Origin: Odobenus rosmarus divergens
Taxonomy: Eukaryota; Chordata; Mammalia; Carnivora; Odobenidae
Reading direction: 5' to 3'
NCBI RefSeq assembly: GCF_000321225.1
Contig: NW_004450331.1
Span: 552,688 to 616,687, forward strand
Length of the DNA: 64,000 nt
Shown: positions 53,078 through 64,000 of the stretch, piece by piece
Layout of the letters: each line of letters begins with the position of its first letter
Numbering within the stretch: the stretch's first letter is position 1
Made by a program: the position numbers and the translations under genes
The notes under the pieces: generated by a model
The model's database searches: none
The model's input: the letters and a program-made list of their open reading frames with translations, nothing else
What the model was told of the DNA's origin: nothing

Positions 53078-53257
53078 TTTATCTTTTATTTTTATTTATT
53101 TATTTTTTAGAGAGCGTGTGAGAACATGGGGGTGGAGGGGCAGAGGAGAGGGAGAGAGAGAATCTTAAGCAGGGGCTTGATAGCACAACCCTGAGATCAC
53201 AACCTAAGCCCAAATCAAGAGTCGGATGCTTAACCAGCTGAGCCACCCAGGTGCACC
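53078..53257 (-). mobile_element. Can-SINE (minus), diverged
   Basis: TTTTATTTATTTATTTTTTAGAGAG tail, (GA)n, GCTTGATAGCACAACCCTGAG, head ending AGCTGAGCCACCCAGGTGC. GAGGAACTGAA / TGAGTAACTGAA flanks may be a decayed TSD. Confidence 0.85.
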
Positions 53258-53678
53258 TGAGTAACTGAATTTTAACCTCAAAAATTTTTAATTGATTTAT
53301 ATTTAAATACTGATATTTGATTCAGTTATTGGAAAACAAAAGTGTGTTTGAATCAACTTGAGCGTGTAAATCTACTTTTGCAACAGTATATTTTATGAAA
53401 TTGAAATACAGATCAAGTATATCTGATGAGGAATCCAAATTGACATATCCAATAAATATATACACCTGACTTGAAAGGTTAACTATGAAGAAAAGAATGT
53501 AAAATGTCTAATATTTTTTTTTGTTATATGTTGAAAGCATCTCAGATATACTAGGTCAAATAAAATACATTCAAATTAATTTTGCCTGTTTCTTTTTACT
53601 TGTTTTAATGTGGCAACTAGGAATCCACTGGTGTGGAAATCGAGGCCACAGTGCATTCTCTAAAATGAGAAGATCAGG

Positions 53679-53800
53679 CAGGGGGTGCCTGGCTGGCTCA
53701 GTTGGTAGAGCATGTGACTCTGGATTTTGGGGTTGTGAGTTCAAGCCCCACGTTGGGTGTAGAGATTACTTAAAAAAATAAAATCTTTAAAAAAAAAAAA
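53679..53800 (+). mobile_element. Short Can-SINE (plus), no CT tract
   Basis: GGGGGTGCCTGGCTGGCTCAG-type head, GTTGGTAGAGCATGTGACTC, GGTTGTGAGTTCAAGCCCCA, then TTGGGTGTAGAGATTACTTAAAA. The head retains tRNA-like A and B boxes (TGGCTCAGTTGG; GGGTTGTGAGTTC-type). Confidence 0.88.
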
Positions 53801-54810
53801 CGAGAAGTTCAGAAATATATATACTCAGAAATGGTAAAAGTTTCCATCAAGAACTGTCCTTCAGTGGTGTCAACCTAAATCTACATAAGAGGAAATCTGC
53901 CAAGTTGTCTATTAAGAAATCCCCAAATTTGCAGTGATTGCACAGATGGCACTAAACTGAAAGCCTTAATGGACTATAAATATGGGCATTTGGAAAGGTG
54001 CTTGTGAGGAGTGGGCTTAGTATTAGGTGACAAAAAGCCCTGCTGGATCTTCGGGGTACATAGGTAAGACCCCACATTTCCACAAGCACAGTGTGTTCCC
54101 GTAGAGCGCTAGTGTTTGGTTGTCTCCATCGAGTGAATGTGTCTCACGCCGTGAATTTCAGAAATCAGGATGATTTCATAGTGTGTCGCCATCTTTCCTC
54201 ACAGAGATTAGTCTTCCTTCAACAACTACGGTGAAAAAGGCCCAGAATTCGAGTGGTTATTTGAGGGCATGCAGGAGTGAATGAGTTGTACTTGAAACAG
54301 TGAAAAATTGCAACTTCTTAGAGGAATTAGAGAGCTGGAGGGCTGTTAGGTACGTAAAGTGGAGGAAGGGGTTGCCCTTGAGTTTGGGCTGGGACTGCGG
54401 ATGGAATGAGGAAGACGCAGGAGAAGGAGACAAGCACAGAAGATGGTCGTGGTTTTGACCATCTCGCACTGGCCTTCCAGTCAGCAGTGAGGAATAGAAG
54501 CTGCTCACCTAAGTGTAGTTTGTCCTGGAAATGGCCACGCGAGAGCAGAGTTACAGGGCGCAGGCGGGAATATGTCATGTTGGACATGGATGCCTTCCTA
54601 TGAAGGCAGCCTCATACTCAAAGGACTGAGGTATTTATATGTTTGACGAGAAAATAGACCATCTCGTTTTAAATAGGTCATACATTATATATCGCCTGGG
54701 GATTATCCTTGATCATCCTCACAGGATACTTAATATATGGTTAACCACAAGTTGTATAACAGTAGATACACTTTCTTTGTTCATTTTGCAAATGTGTTGC
54801 CACTGCTAAG

Positions 54811-55005
54811 ATTTTTTTTTTAAAGATTTTATTTAGTCATTTGACAGAGACGCAGCGAGAGAGGGAACACAAGCAGGGGAAGTGGGAGAGGGAGAAGCAG
54901 GTTTCCCGCCGAGCAGGGAGCCCGATGTGGGACTCGATCCCAGGACCCTGGGCTCATGACCTGAGCCAAAGGCAGAGGCTTAACGACTGAGCCCCCCAGG
55001 CGCCC
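54811..55005 (-). mobile_element. Can-SINE (minus), complete, with TSD
   Basis: TTTTTTTTTAAAGATTTTATTTAGTC, then head ending GAGCCCCCCAGGCGCCC. TGCCACTGCTAAGATTTTT and TGTCACTGCTGAGATTTTT flank it as a target-site duplication with two mismatches. Sequence 53801-54810 to its left is unique. Confidence 0.93.
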
Positions 55006-55479
55006 TGTCACTGCTGAGATTTTTGTTACCGCTCCTTTATTGGCATTTTCTCCACAACCAAGTTATAATACAATCAAGGGTATTACAATGTGGGATTCAA
55101 ATAAAATATCACCTTAATGTTAGGAGATCCAAAAATTAAGTGTTACAAATGTGGGATCCTGCTGCCAAGTAGTTTTCGGCCTTGCTGTGGTGTCTAGAGC
55201 TCTGGTCCTGGCAGAAGTTGTTTAGTTTCAGCTTAAAATCAGGGCTCAGGGTTTCTGGACGCAAGAGATGAGCTTTTCACAGAGTACTGTGCATTCTGGG
55301 AACCACCAGAGAAGCTGAATAAAATAGTTAACAATCTGTTTAAATGCATCACAGAGTTCTTAAAGAGCATCGAAGGAAAGTCTAGAGCTCAGGGCCTAAG
55401 ATAGGAGCAAGAAAGAACCATAGATTCACCTGATGTTTGCTATTGATGTTTCCTTGGCGACGTGTGACTATTTACAAGA

Positions 55480-57420
55480 TAGGACAGAGTCTGAAAAGCT
55501 GATCAGAACTTTCATCAGTATCATGGAACTTAAAAGGAGGAGGAAAAAACAAAAAATAAAAACTGGAATCAGGCACCACCAAGGAAGAGGTTATCCAGAG
55601 AATCAAACAGTGATAATGGTTCTGGGGTAAATTGGCTGTAAATGTGCAGGGATGGGGGGAAAGGGGCATCTAACACATACTGTATCTAAGAAATCAATTC
55701 TAGGTGGATATAGTTAGAAATTTGAAGGGTACATCAATGAAATATATAAAATACGAGAAAGAACGATATTTGAGCAAAAATTCCTCAAGTTGGACATGGA
55801 AGTATCGAGTGTAAGGGAAAGGTTGATGGATTTGACTGTATTAAAGTTGAAAACTTATCAGAGGTTACTGTTAAGGCACTAACAGTGTAAGTCTCAAAGT
55901 GGGGAAAGATGTTGGCAGTGCCTTAAACAAAAGACTCATATGCAGAATATGCAGCTAACTCCTACATTCAAAGAAGTAAGGACACATCGATAATTGGGTA
56001 TAAAAGTGGGCAGAATACATAAGCAGCCTGTTCACAAAAGAAGGTATTGTTGTAATGACCAGTAAACGGGAGAAGTTGCTTGACTCTGTAAGTCATCAGA
56101 AAAATGCAAAGTAAACCCACAAAGAAAGATACACTTGTGCTTCTGGCCAAGATGGAGTAAGAGGAGTGGATTTACCCACCTGCTTGAAAGAACACAACAC
56201 TTTGACAAAATATATGAAGTGCTGGACCTTTTGAGACACTGGATATCCGACAGCAGAGGACAGCAGTTCATGACAGACTTGGAACAACAGAGGTGAGCTC
56301 TGTGATGGTCCCAGTTGTTTTCCTCGAGCGAGTTTCCAGGCATGGTACAGGGAGGGAGAACCAGGTAGGATTTGGCGGCCTCCTGGAGTTGAGGGTTCAG
56401 AGCTGAGAGTCCAAGGAGAACAAGGTAGTGAGAGTTGGCAGAGCTGAGTGCCAAAGAGGAGAGAACTGTAAAGAGAGACCTGCAGAAACTTCTAGAGGGA
56501 CTTCTTAGAGTCTTCAGCAGGAGGAATAATTAGCCCTGGATTACACATTATTCCAGTTCTGCCAAACAAGTCTTAAAAGCAAGATCCAAAAGGATCAAAC
56601 TGTTTCCAACTAATTTAACTGTATCCCAGAACAAAGCTCAAGAAGATAAGAATAAAAATATATTTAGTTCTAAGGAGGGTAACTTTGTGATGTGTGACAC
56701 ACCATTAAAGATGACAGGGCATGTAAAGAGTCAAGAATATTCAACTCTCAAAAAAAAAAGGAGTATTCAACTCTCATAATGAGGAAAAATATCAATCAAA
56801 ACAGATACAAATGTTAGGTTTAACAGACCAAAACATCAAAAGTTTTAGCTGTATTTGTATGTTCAAAAAACAAAGTGGAGATATGGAAAGATAAGAAAGC
56901 TCCATGTGTGTATATCGGGTATCCTCAAGTGGAGGAAGGGAGACAGAAAAAATACTTGTGGAGTAACAGCCAAAAGATTTCTCACTTGATGAAAAGTAGA
57001 CATCCATAGATTTAAGCTCAGTGAACCAAAGCACAAGCTACAAAGAAACCTCTATCAGATCACTCATATTGGTCATAACCAGTGATAAAGAGACCCAAAG
57101 ATCATCCATAAAGTCACAGTATGTACAAAGGAGTGAATGTAAGCATGGTGAAAGGCTTTCCAATGCAAATGAGAAAATAGTGGACCAACAGCTCTAAAGA
57201 ACTGAAAGAAAAAAAATCCATCTACAATTCTTTATCCTGGGAAATTGTCTCTTAAAAGTAAAGTCAAAATAAAGATGTTTCCAGACATTGAAAAGTTGAA
57301 AGATTTCATCACCAACAGACTGGCAATATGAGAAATGTTAAAGGAAGTGCTTCAGGCAGAAGGAAGATGGTACCAGATGGAAATCTGGATCTACACAAAA
57401 AATTGTCAGCATTGAAATGT
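55480..57420 (+). mobile_element. HAL1 / L1M block, plus strand
   Basis: 55690-56110 resembles an L1M ORF2 3' part (CAAAAGACTCATATGCAGAA, CAGTAAACGGGAGAAGTTGC). From 56140 a GGCCAAGATGGAGTAAGAGG start opens a 5' UTR. At 57010-57400 comes ORF1-like sequence of HAL1 type (ACAATTCTTTATCCTGGG, AGTCAAAATAAAGATGTTTCCAG, TCAGGCAGAAGGAAGATGG). Frames are broken. Confidence 0.6.
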
Positions 57421-57664
57421 TAACTGTATGGAACGAGACAAGACAGGCACATCAGCCATCCATCAGAAGGATAAGAAAGAACAGAGACCTTGAAATGCTA
57501 CATGAGCTCAGACCCTGGTTCTGTTGGTTAGTGGCTAGGTTACTACTTTACTTTCCCGAACATCAGTTTCCTTGTATACCAAGCGGGGAAAACAGTAGGT
57601 ACTATCTCTTTGGTTTCTGAGCAAGAAGGGAAACAAAATACTTAAAAAATATGAAAAGTACTTA

Positions 57665-58125
57665 TAATAATGCAAAAACGGCCACAAATTCTTCCCCTCC
57701 ATGCATCCATGCCATTTTATTAGTGTGATGGTGCAATTTTCATCCAGGCTCGAGCTTGTATCTCTGTTGAGATTGTGATGTGACTTGTTTTGGTCCAGCG
57801 TATCCTTAGCAAGAGGTTTGCTGAGCTCACGCACAGCTAGGGGGTACCCTCTTGCTGCTTTTCAGAAACCTCGGACTACCTCATCGTGAGGGGGCCACAG
57901 CTAGCCGACTGAAGGGGACGCACACGCCCGTTCCCAAGCTACCAGCTGGGTAGCCAGCACCTCCAGAGGCAAAGCCACTGATCACCAGTGGACCACAGAC
58001 ACGAGGGGACCAGCTGAGGCAACCCAAAGCCTGACCCACAGAGTTGGAAGCAAAGAAAGTATTGCCATTTCAAGCCCCTGAACTTTGGGGTAGTTAGTTA
58101 CACTGCAGAAGCAAATTCAAACACT
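57665..58125 (+). mobile_element. MLT1-type (ERVL-MaLR) LTR, plus strand
   Basis: TGTGATGTGACTTGTTTTGG near the start, a CCAGCTGAGGCAACCCAAAG middle, then TTTCAAGCCCCTGAACTTTGGGGTAG and TTACACTGCAGAAGCAAATT at the end. This is the order of an MLT1 solo LTR. No internal genes. Confidence 0.65.
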
Positions 58126-58429
58126 TTAGTTAGGTCTTTACATATATATGCCTAAATACCAGAATATATATTCACCAGTCTCGAGGACTTTTATGTGCTA
58201 CTGATTTTTGAAGTAAAAGATTTTACTTGAAGTTTGGAAACAAAACAATATCAAATAGTGGCCCATGGAACTAATCTTGTCTGGTTTCTTTCCTTTTTTT
58301 TTCCCCCCTAACTGAAGATACCTTGATAAGAGCTGTGGCATTGGTTTGACGTCACTGAGTGATGTCACTGAGTGGGAGGACTGGTGGGGACATCGTGAAT
58401 TGGCATATTTCCCTCTCTTGTCAGTTTGT

Positions 58430-59110
58430 GCATTGACTTCCTCAGGCTTTGACCTGAACACATATCTCACACCATGAGATACCATGATCAAACCCACCAA
58501 AAGGCTAAAATTAAAGAGACAATAGTAAATAGTGGTAAGAATGTGGAACAGGGACATGTTCTTCTCTAGCCAGTGGGATCATAAATTGATACGGCCTCTC
58601 AAGAAATCTATTTAACAGTGTCTTATAAATATGAATTAAGAATACATTATTTTCCAGCATTTTCCTTTCTCAGTGTATGCTCAGAAGAAGTATATACATG
58701 GGTGGACCAAAAAACATAGACAAGAATTTTCATAGCTACGTCATTATTATTTATCATAGGCCCAACTGCAAAGAATCCAAACGTCCCTTAACGGTAGAAT
58801 GGATAAAAACATTGTGTTATGTTCCTACAATGGAATACCACCTAGCAATGGAAAAAAACTAGTGCTGTACCTAATACCAAAAATAAGCCTCACGGACATA
58901 ATTTTGAATTACAGAAGGCAGACACAAGAGTACAGATTGTATGAATCTCCATTATCTAGAGATAATGTCCGTTTTTGAGAGGAGGGTCTAGTGGCTGTCA
59001 TGGGATATTAGGGGTTTTCCTAGTGCAGGTGTATTCTGTTTCTTCTTGGTGTTTTTTATAAGAGTTGTGTTCACTTTGCTAAAATTTAAGATGTACACAC
59101 ATGATTTTTT
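58430..59110 (+). mobile_element. L1M ORF2 end and 3' UTR, plus strand
   Basis: CTCACACCATGAGATACCATG, GGATCATAAATTGATACGGC, AACGTCCCTTAACGGTAGAATGG, TACAATGGAATACCACCTAG, then 3' UTR CACAAGAGTACAGATTGTATG. The frame 58677-58862 reads VEWIKTLCYVPTMEYHLAM, the L1 ORF2 terminus. Confidence 0.85.
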
Positions 59111-60640
59111 TTTACTTCTCTCAATTTTCAAAAGGTTATTTAAAAATTCAGCATTTGTGTTGTGACTATATTTATATAAATTTATGTATGCATGCTAAAG
59201 ATGTTAAACAATCAGCCCTGGTCTGTATGTCCAGTTATTCATGAATAGAAAGTCAAATTGCAAAATATTATATATTTTATTTTTAGTAAAAATAAACTAA
59301 GCACTGCCTGTTACCTAGTATTGGCTATAATGATTTACAAAATTTATAACAAGCTAATTTAGTCTTTTTGGGTTATGTAAGTAATTGCATCTTCATTATT
59401 GCAAATTTGAAAAATAAGGAAATAAACAGGTAAAAGATCAGAATAATACACTGCTAGAAACTGTTTTTGAGTGATTATAGTTTTTAATGTGTCTGTTTAT
59501 GTCATAGCATATATACTTAATCAAAATTGGAATGTTCTTTTACAATATGTTTCATGTCTATAAAAGTTTTCATTACATGAATATGCGATAATTTAACCAA
59601 CTTCTAGAAAGTTTTTGCAGATTTAGATTTTCAGCGATGTTGCATGTCCATTTCCTTGTACTATCCCCAATACTGAGTAATATTAATTAAAGTAACATTT
59701 TGACAGATTGGCTTAAATTTTTGCTCATGTACCAATAACTCATTTTCATTTTACTCCAGAGGACAATATCCACAATAGACAGGACTGCCTACATTTTGGA
59801 CATTACTTACATCCATATAAATTTCATCACCATGACTCTTACCATTGTTATGAATAAATGAGTTAATGACTACAGAAGAATAAATCTTGTGCTCTCCGTG
59901 CCAGGAGTGATAGTAGGCTTTTATGTTCTCCCGCAGAGGCATCTTTCATAGATGGAGCAAATATGAAATTAGATACGGGCAAAAGGCAAGTGGTAAGCTT
60001 TGAGAGTATAGTAAGAAGCTACAGTAATTTCATTTCTCTTTGCCTTTGTTTTCTAGGTGAGCATAGAGTGGACCAGCTGATGTGATGGCTGTATTGGTTC
60101 ACATTTTACATTCTAAAATTACACAAATGAGTTAATATTTTACTTTATTTACAGGTAGATAAATACATGCTCTTAAATAAGTAGCTCTTCCTGTGCACAG
60201 TTCCCACGTGTAGGAATTTCAGTTACCAAGGATTGGGTAAATAGCACCAGTCCCCCCACAATGCGGTCCAAAGTTAAGATACTACAGGATGTTAAATGCG
60301 AGTAAGTGCAAAATGCACAGACTTCATTGCTAGTTCTTCACAGAAATCCCTGGGTGAATAACAGAGGTGCATCCTGCCTCATGGACAGTTTAGACAAGTC
60401 TGTCCATGACTGGGCATCACGCATCTCTTTACACACAGACAGCAAAGCGTGTAGTGTGTTACCTCCTTATCCCCGGTGATGAACCATGTAACATTTTACA
60501 GACACACATAACTGAAGGAGGGAATTGGTAATACAATTGGAAGCCTAGCGAAGAAATGAAAATTGATCATGCTAAATGTTTGACTTGAATCAAACATAGA
60601 TGTAGTTACAGAGAGAATGCTCACTGAGAATGATGGCTCT
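59111..60640. other. Intron, A/T-rich, no recognised features
   Basis: No exon or named family. The segment 60180-60640 could be the non-coding part of the decayed DNA-transposon-like element described next, but I cannot show this. Confidence 0.45.
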
Positions 60641-60648
60641 GTACCATT

Positions 60649-60990
60649 TTGAAAATTCTAAATTTGCAGCTGGAGGATTTTGGTGAAAATGAACTTACTG
60701 ATACAAATGAAAACAGTTATTGTGCCAAAATGGATGAAAATGTCCCACGGGAAATGAGGGAAATACCAGCCCCCCAAAGATAGCTTCACATTAAAGAAAC
60801 TCTGAAAGAAATTTGATGACATTGAAAACTCAAGGGATAAAATGCTGGCAGCTGATCCAGATTTTGAAAGGAACCTGACAGTTCTTGAAGGCATAGAAAA
60901 GATGCTCGTTCTGTATCTTAAGTTCTAAGATAAGAAGGCAAATGCTAATCAAACTACTCCTGATAAGTTTTCTATAAAGAAATAAAAATT
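60649..60990 (+). pseudogene. Decayed transposase-like frame (Tigger/pogo or jerky type?)
   Basis: Conceptual translation gives LEDFGENELTDTNENSYCAK, a stop, then after one frame shift DDIENSRDKMLAADPDFERN, LTVLEGIEKMLVLYLKF, a stop and TTPDKFSIKK. The acidic, helical tail and the TT-x-DKF-x-KK ending resemble C-termini of Tigger/jerky-type transposases. The match is from memory and weak. A processed pseudogene of an unknown gene is the alternative. At least two stops and one frameshift; not a DNAH11 exon, because it would not join in frame. Confidence 0.4.
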
Positions 60991-61307
60991 GTCAATATTT
61001 TTAATATTTTAAATTATAGTGTACTAAATAAAATTTTTATTTTATATCCTTGTACTTCTGTAACCAAGAATGAGAGGGATTTTAACGTTTTAATAAAGAT
61101 TTTTAGAAGTCCAAGGACAATCGTAAGTTTCCCATCGATTATTAAGATTGCATAGTCATTGTTATGATCCCACACTACTGTGTGAAGCAAGGACTGCTTG
61201 TGTATCTACTCACTAGTGGGTGGATGTACCTGATTTGCTATAAACTGTAAACTGAGGGAATAACCTTTCTTTTGTTGCTATGATTGGCCTATGTTATGGC
61301 CTAGGTT

Positions 61308-61442
61308 ATGAGTTTTTGAGATTCTCACTTACTTTAAAGAGCTGATGATCGCTGCTTGGGTTATCATATTCTCCTCCATCCCTGTACGTTACCCAGAGGA
61401 CATTTATACACAGAAATTATCTCCAATGATCTAACAATTCAC
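61308..61442 (+). repeat. Left arm of 135-bp inverted duplication
   Basis: Reads ATGAGTTTTTGAGATTCTCA to TCTAACAATTCAC. Its reverse complement matches 62410-62544 almost base for base (about 8 to 10 differences by eye). The arms are 967 nt apart and enclose a tandem repeat and a Can-SINE. Confidence 0.9.
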
Positions 61443-61580
61443 TGTTAGAAACCTACGTAATATATAATGATGTTATGACTTGTTTATGATTTAAAGTGTT
61501 CAAATCATTTCTATTTAGTGAGATAAAAACGGGGGCCTCTAAGGCACTCATTTGTCTTTTTAATCATAAAAAGTTATTCT

Positions 61581-61818
61581 GAACATCAAACTAGTAAAGA
61601 ATTTTATTTTAGTGTTAAAAACTACAGAGATCTTCTGTAGTTTTTAACACTAGTTAAAATCAAACTAGTAAAGAACATCAAACTAGTAAAGAATTTTATT
61701 TTAGTGTTAAAAACTACAGAGATCTTCTGTAGTTTTTAACACTAGTTAAAATCAAACTAGTAAAGAACATCAAACTAGTAAAGAATTTTATTTTAGTGTT
61801 AAAAACTACAGAGATCTT
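61581..61818 (+). repeat. 92-bp tandem repeat, about 2.6 copies, each with a hairpin
   Basis: GAACATCAAACTAGTAAAG begins at 61581, 61673 and 61765 (period 92). Each of the first two units contains a perfect 17-bp inverted pair, GTGTTAAAAACTACAGA and TCTGTAGTTTTTAACAC, around GATCT. The third unit stops at GAGATCTTC, in the hairpin loop, and unit-to-unit identity looks complete. Confidence 0.95.
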
Positions 61819-61837
61819 CATAGAAATAGAACAAATT

Positions 61838-62035
61838 TGGACGCCTGGGTGGCTCAGATGGTTAAGCGTCTGCCTTCGGCTCAGGTCGTGATCCCAGGGT
61901 CCTGGGATCGAGCCCCGCATCAGGCTCCCTGCTCAGTGGGGAGTCTGTTTCTCCCTCTCCCACTCCCCCTGCTTGTGTTCCCTCTCTCGCTGTGTCTCTG
62001 TCATATAAATAAATAATAAAATCTTAAAAAAAAAA
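61838..62035 (+). mobile_element. Can-SINE (plus), complete, with TSD
   Basis: GGACGCCTGGGTGGCTCAGA head, TCGTGATCCCAGGGTCCTGG, CT-rich tract, ATAAATAAATAATAAAATC and A10. ATAGAACAAATTTGGA and ATAGAACAAATTTGAGGA flank it. Inserted between the two inverted arms. Confidence 0.95.
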
Positions 62036-62409
62036 TAGAACAAATTTGAGGACACTGGGGTCCACATTAGTTAAAAAACAAACAAAAAATAAGAAAAAAC
62101 CCAGCTCTGTTGTCTCAGAAGCTTTAAATGGAAGACAGGGTGTGAACACGCCCAACTTCAAACATGCCAGGGGTAAGTAACATGAGCGCGGCAAGCCGCA
62201 GGGTTTGCATTTCCTGGTCACTGATTGAGAGACTACAAGACTAGAAGTTGTTTTGAAACTGTTTTCTCACCAAAGCAGTAATGTCTGAGAGTGTCTAATA
62301 GTTGAGGTCTCATTTATCCTGCAGCTTTTCACCTGAATATTATTTAGGCCCATTACACAGTAGAAGCCATTAAACATCTGTGCACTTCCTGGCCACTTCA
62401 GTTGTGACG

Positions 62410-62544
62410 GTGAATTGTTAGATTATTGGAGATACTTTCTGTGTATAAACGTCCTCTGGGTAATGTACAGGGATGGAGGAGAATATGATAACCCAAGCAG
62501 CGATCATCAGCTCTTGCAAGTAAGTGAGAGTCTCAAAAACTCAT
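62410..62544 (-). repeat. Right arm of 135-bp inverted duplication
   Basis: GTGAATTGTTAGATTATTGG to GAGTCTCAAAAACTCAT. Reverse-complement partner of 61308-61442. The outermost bases are ATGAGTTTTTGAGA and TCTCAAAAACTCAT. No clear target-site duplication outside. Confidence 0.9.
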
Positions 62545-62857
62545 CTATTTTAAACTCAGATTTCTAGCTGTGATTTTCTTTAGTACTAAAACTGCAAATA
62601 CAGCACAAATGTTAAGGCCAAAAGCTTCAAAGATTAAATCACCCTTAAGGAGTTCCTGACCAATATTGGTGTTGGTCTTGTCATGCAGGAAATTGAGGCA
62701 GGTTGGTGTTGTTCCTGGAAGCTGCTATTGGGATTGTTTTGAAGTCCAGTTAAACTGTTTTTCAAGAAAAACTCATTATAAAGATGGCATCTGTACGTTG
62801 CTGGTAAATGCTATATAGCTTTAAACCATCTTCTGGTTATCAGCACCTTTCATTTCT

Positions 62858-64000
62858 ATTGAGGCACACAGTTTACATAACATAGAATTAACCATTTTAA
62901 AGTACGGTTCATTGTATGTATGAACCACATCTTCATCCATTCGTCTGTTGAAGGACGTCTCAGCTCCTTCCACAGTTTGGCTATTGTGGACACGGCTGCT
63001 TTGAACTTTGGGGTGCAGGTGCCCCTTTGTTTCACTACATCTGTATCTCTGGGGTAAATCCCTAGTAGTGCAATTGCTGGATCACAGGGTAGCTCTATTT
63101 TGAACTTCTTGAGGACCCTCCCTACTGTTTTCCAGAGTGGCTGCGCCAGCTTGCATTCCCACCAACAGTGTGGGAGGGTTCCCCTTTCTCTGCATCCTTG
63201 CCAACACTTGTTTCCTGTCTTGTTAATTTTTGCCGTTCTAACTGGTGTGAGGTGGTATCTCATTGTGGTTTTGATTTGTATTTCCCTGATGGTTAGTGAT
63301 GTTGAACATTTTTTCATGTATCTGTTGGCCATTTGTATGCCTTCTTTGAGAAGTGTCTGTTCATGTCTTCTGCCCATTTATTGATTAGGTTTGATTGCTC
63401 ATCTAGGTATTTCAGTATTTGTTGACAGAAAAAAATCATCGTATGCCATTCATTTATGAAGTAATGGAGATGATAATGCTTAAAAAATATACAATTCAGC
63501 GGCATTTTGTACACTCGTGGTGTTGTGCAAACATCATCTCTATCTAGTTCCAAAATATTTCCATCACCCCAAAATAAAACCCTATGCCCATCAACAGTCA
63601 CTCAGCATTCCCTCCTCCCTCCAGCCCCTAGCACCCACCAATGCTTTCTGTCTCTAGGGATTTCCCTGTCCTGGACATTTCATCTAAATGGAATCATACA
63701 ATATATGGTCTCTTGTGACTAGCTTCTTTCATTTAGCATCATGTTTCCCAGGTTCATCCGTGTCCTATGTATGAGCACTTCATTCCTTTTTGTGTCTGAA
63801 CAACATCCCATTATATGTATGTGCCGCATTGTGTCCAGTCATCCATCATTGGACATTGGGGTTGTTTCTACCTCTTGGCTCTTGGGAAAAAGACTGCTGT
63901 AAATGCTTGTGTACAAGGATGTGAACGTTTGTGTACAAGTACCTGTTTTAAAATATTTTGAGTATATACCTAGGAGTGGCATTGCTGGGTCTTCATTGTA
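62858..64000 (-). mobile_element. L1 3' ends, minus strand: younger L1 nested in older L1
   Basis: 62917-63480 is a carnivore-type L1 ORF2 C-terminus. The minus-strand frame 62856-63377 reads [38 protein letters not shown] and [10 protein letters not shown]. Outside it, 62858-62916 and 63480-64000 are an older L1 3' UTR in the same orientation (AATTCAGCGGCATTTTGTAC, TTCATCTAAATGGAATCATAC, TACCTAGGAGTGGCATTGCTGG). It runs off the right edge. Confidence 0.8.

Noticed and set aside
53679..53740. Possible tRNA gene
   Set aside because: The tRNA-like A and B boxes belong to the head of a Can-SINE, which continues into a non-tRNA body and A tail.
61581..61818. CRISPR-like array
   Set aside because: It is a pure 92-bp tandem repeat without distinct spacers, in a mammalian intron.
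48114..64000. Search for the next DNAH11 exon (expected to continue after the KGAQPKQ block)
   Set aside because: I found no splice-bounded stretch encoding the expected linker continuation by eye. A profile search with DHC_N2 would decide.

Overview
This is a 64 kb piece of a mammalian nuclear genome, almost certainly from a carnivoran. At least 18 full-length or truncated Can-SINEs (the tRNA-Lys-derived family, sense strand opening GGGGCGCCTGGGTGGCTCAG and ending in a CT-rich tract and AAATAAAATCTTAAAA) are scattered through it on both strands. The 5' UTR of a carnivore L1 lies at the left edge. The SINE 3' halves look like those of bears, mustelids and seals more than the dog SINEC_Cf subfamily, so an arctoid caniform is my best guess.

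There is one real gene, on the plus strand: an internal part of an axonemal dynein heavy chain, best matched to DNAH11 (outer-arm beta-type heavy chain). I place 20 consecutive coding exons between 14414 and 48113. They join in phase into an open frame of 1117 codons with no internal stop. They cover the later part of the N-terminal tail (DHC_N1) and most of the linker region (DHC_N2). The first exons, the AAA+ motor with its P-loops and the microtubule-binding stalk lie outside the window. Most remaining open frames are chance or transposon frames.

Layout: 1-1386, reversed 5' UTR of a carnivore L1; 1387-11280, a pile of older L1 copies (mostly minus strand, the last one plus) cut by SINEs; 11340-14413, L2, SINE and MIR remnants and unique sequence; 14414-48113, DNAH11 exons separated by introns of 80 nt to about 5.4 kb holding L2, MIR, L1, MaLR-type LTR and Can-SINE copies; 48114-64000, one intron more than 15.8 kb long with no further exon recognised. 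That last intron holds a minus-strand L1 with a tiny L1 stub nested in it, a HAL1/L1 block, an MLT1-type LTR, an L1 3' end, a decayed transposase-like frame, a 92-bp tandem repeat with hairpin units inside a 135-bp inverted duplication, and more L1 sequence at the right edge.

I see no new multi-gene system. The most distinctive points are two GC-AG introns within 10 kb of one gene (one only 80 nt long), the hairpin-bearing tandem repeat flanked by long inverted arms, and an L1 5' UTR placed so that its antisense promoter would point along DNAH11.
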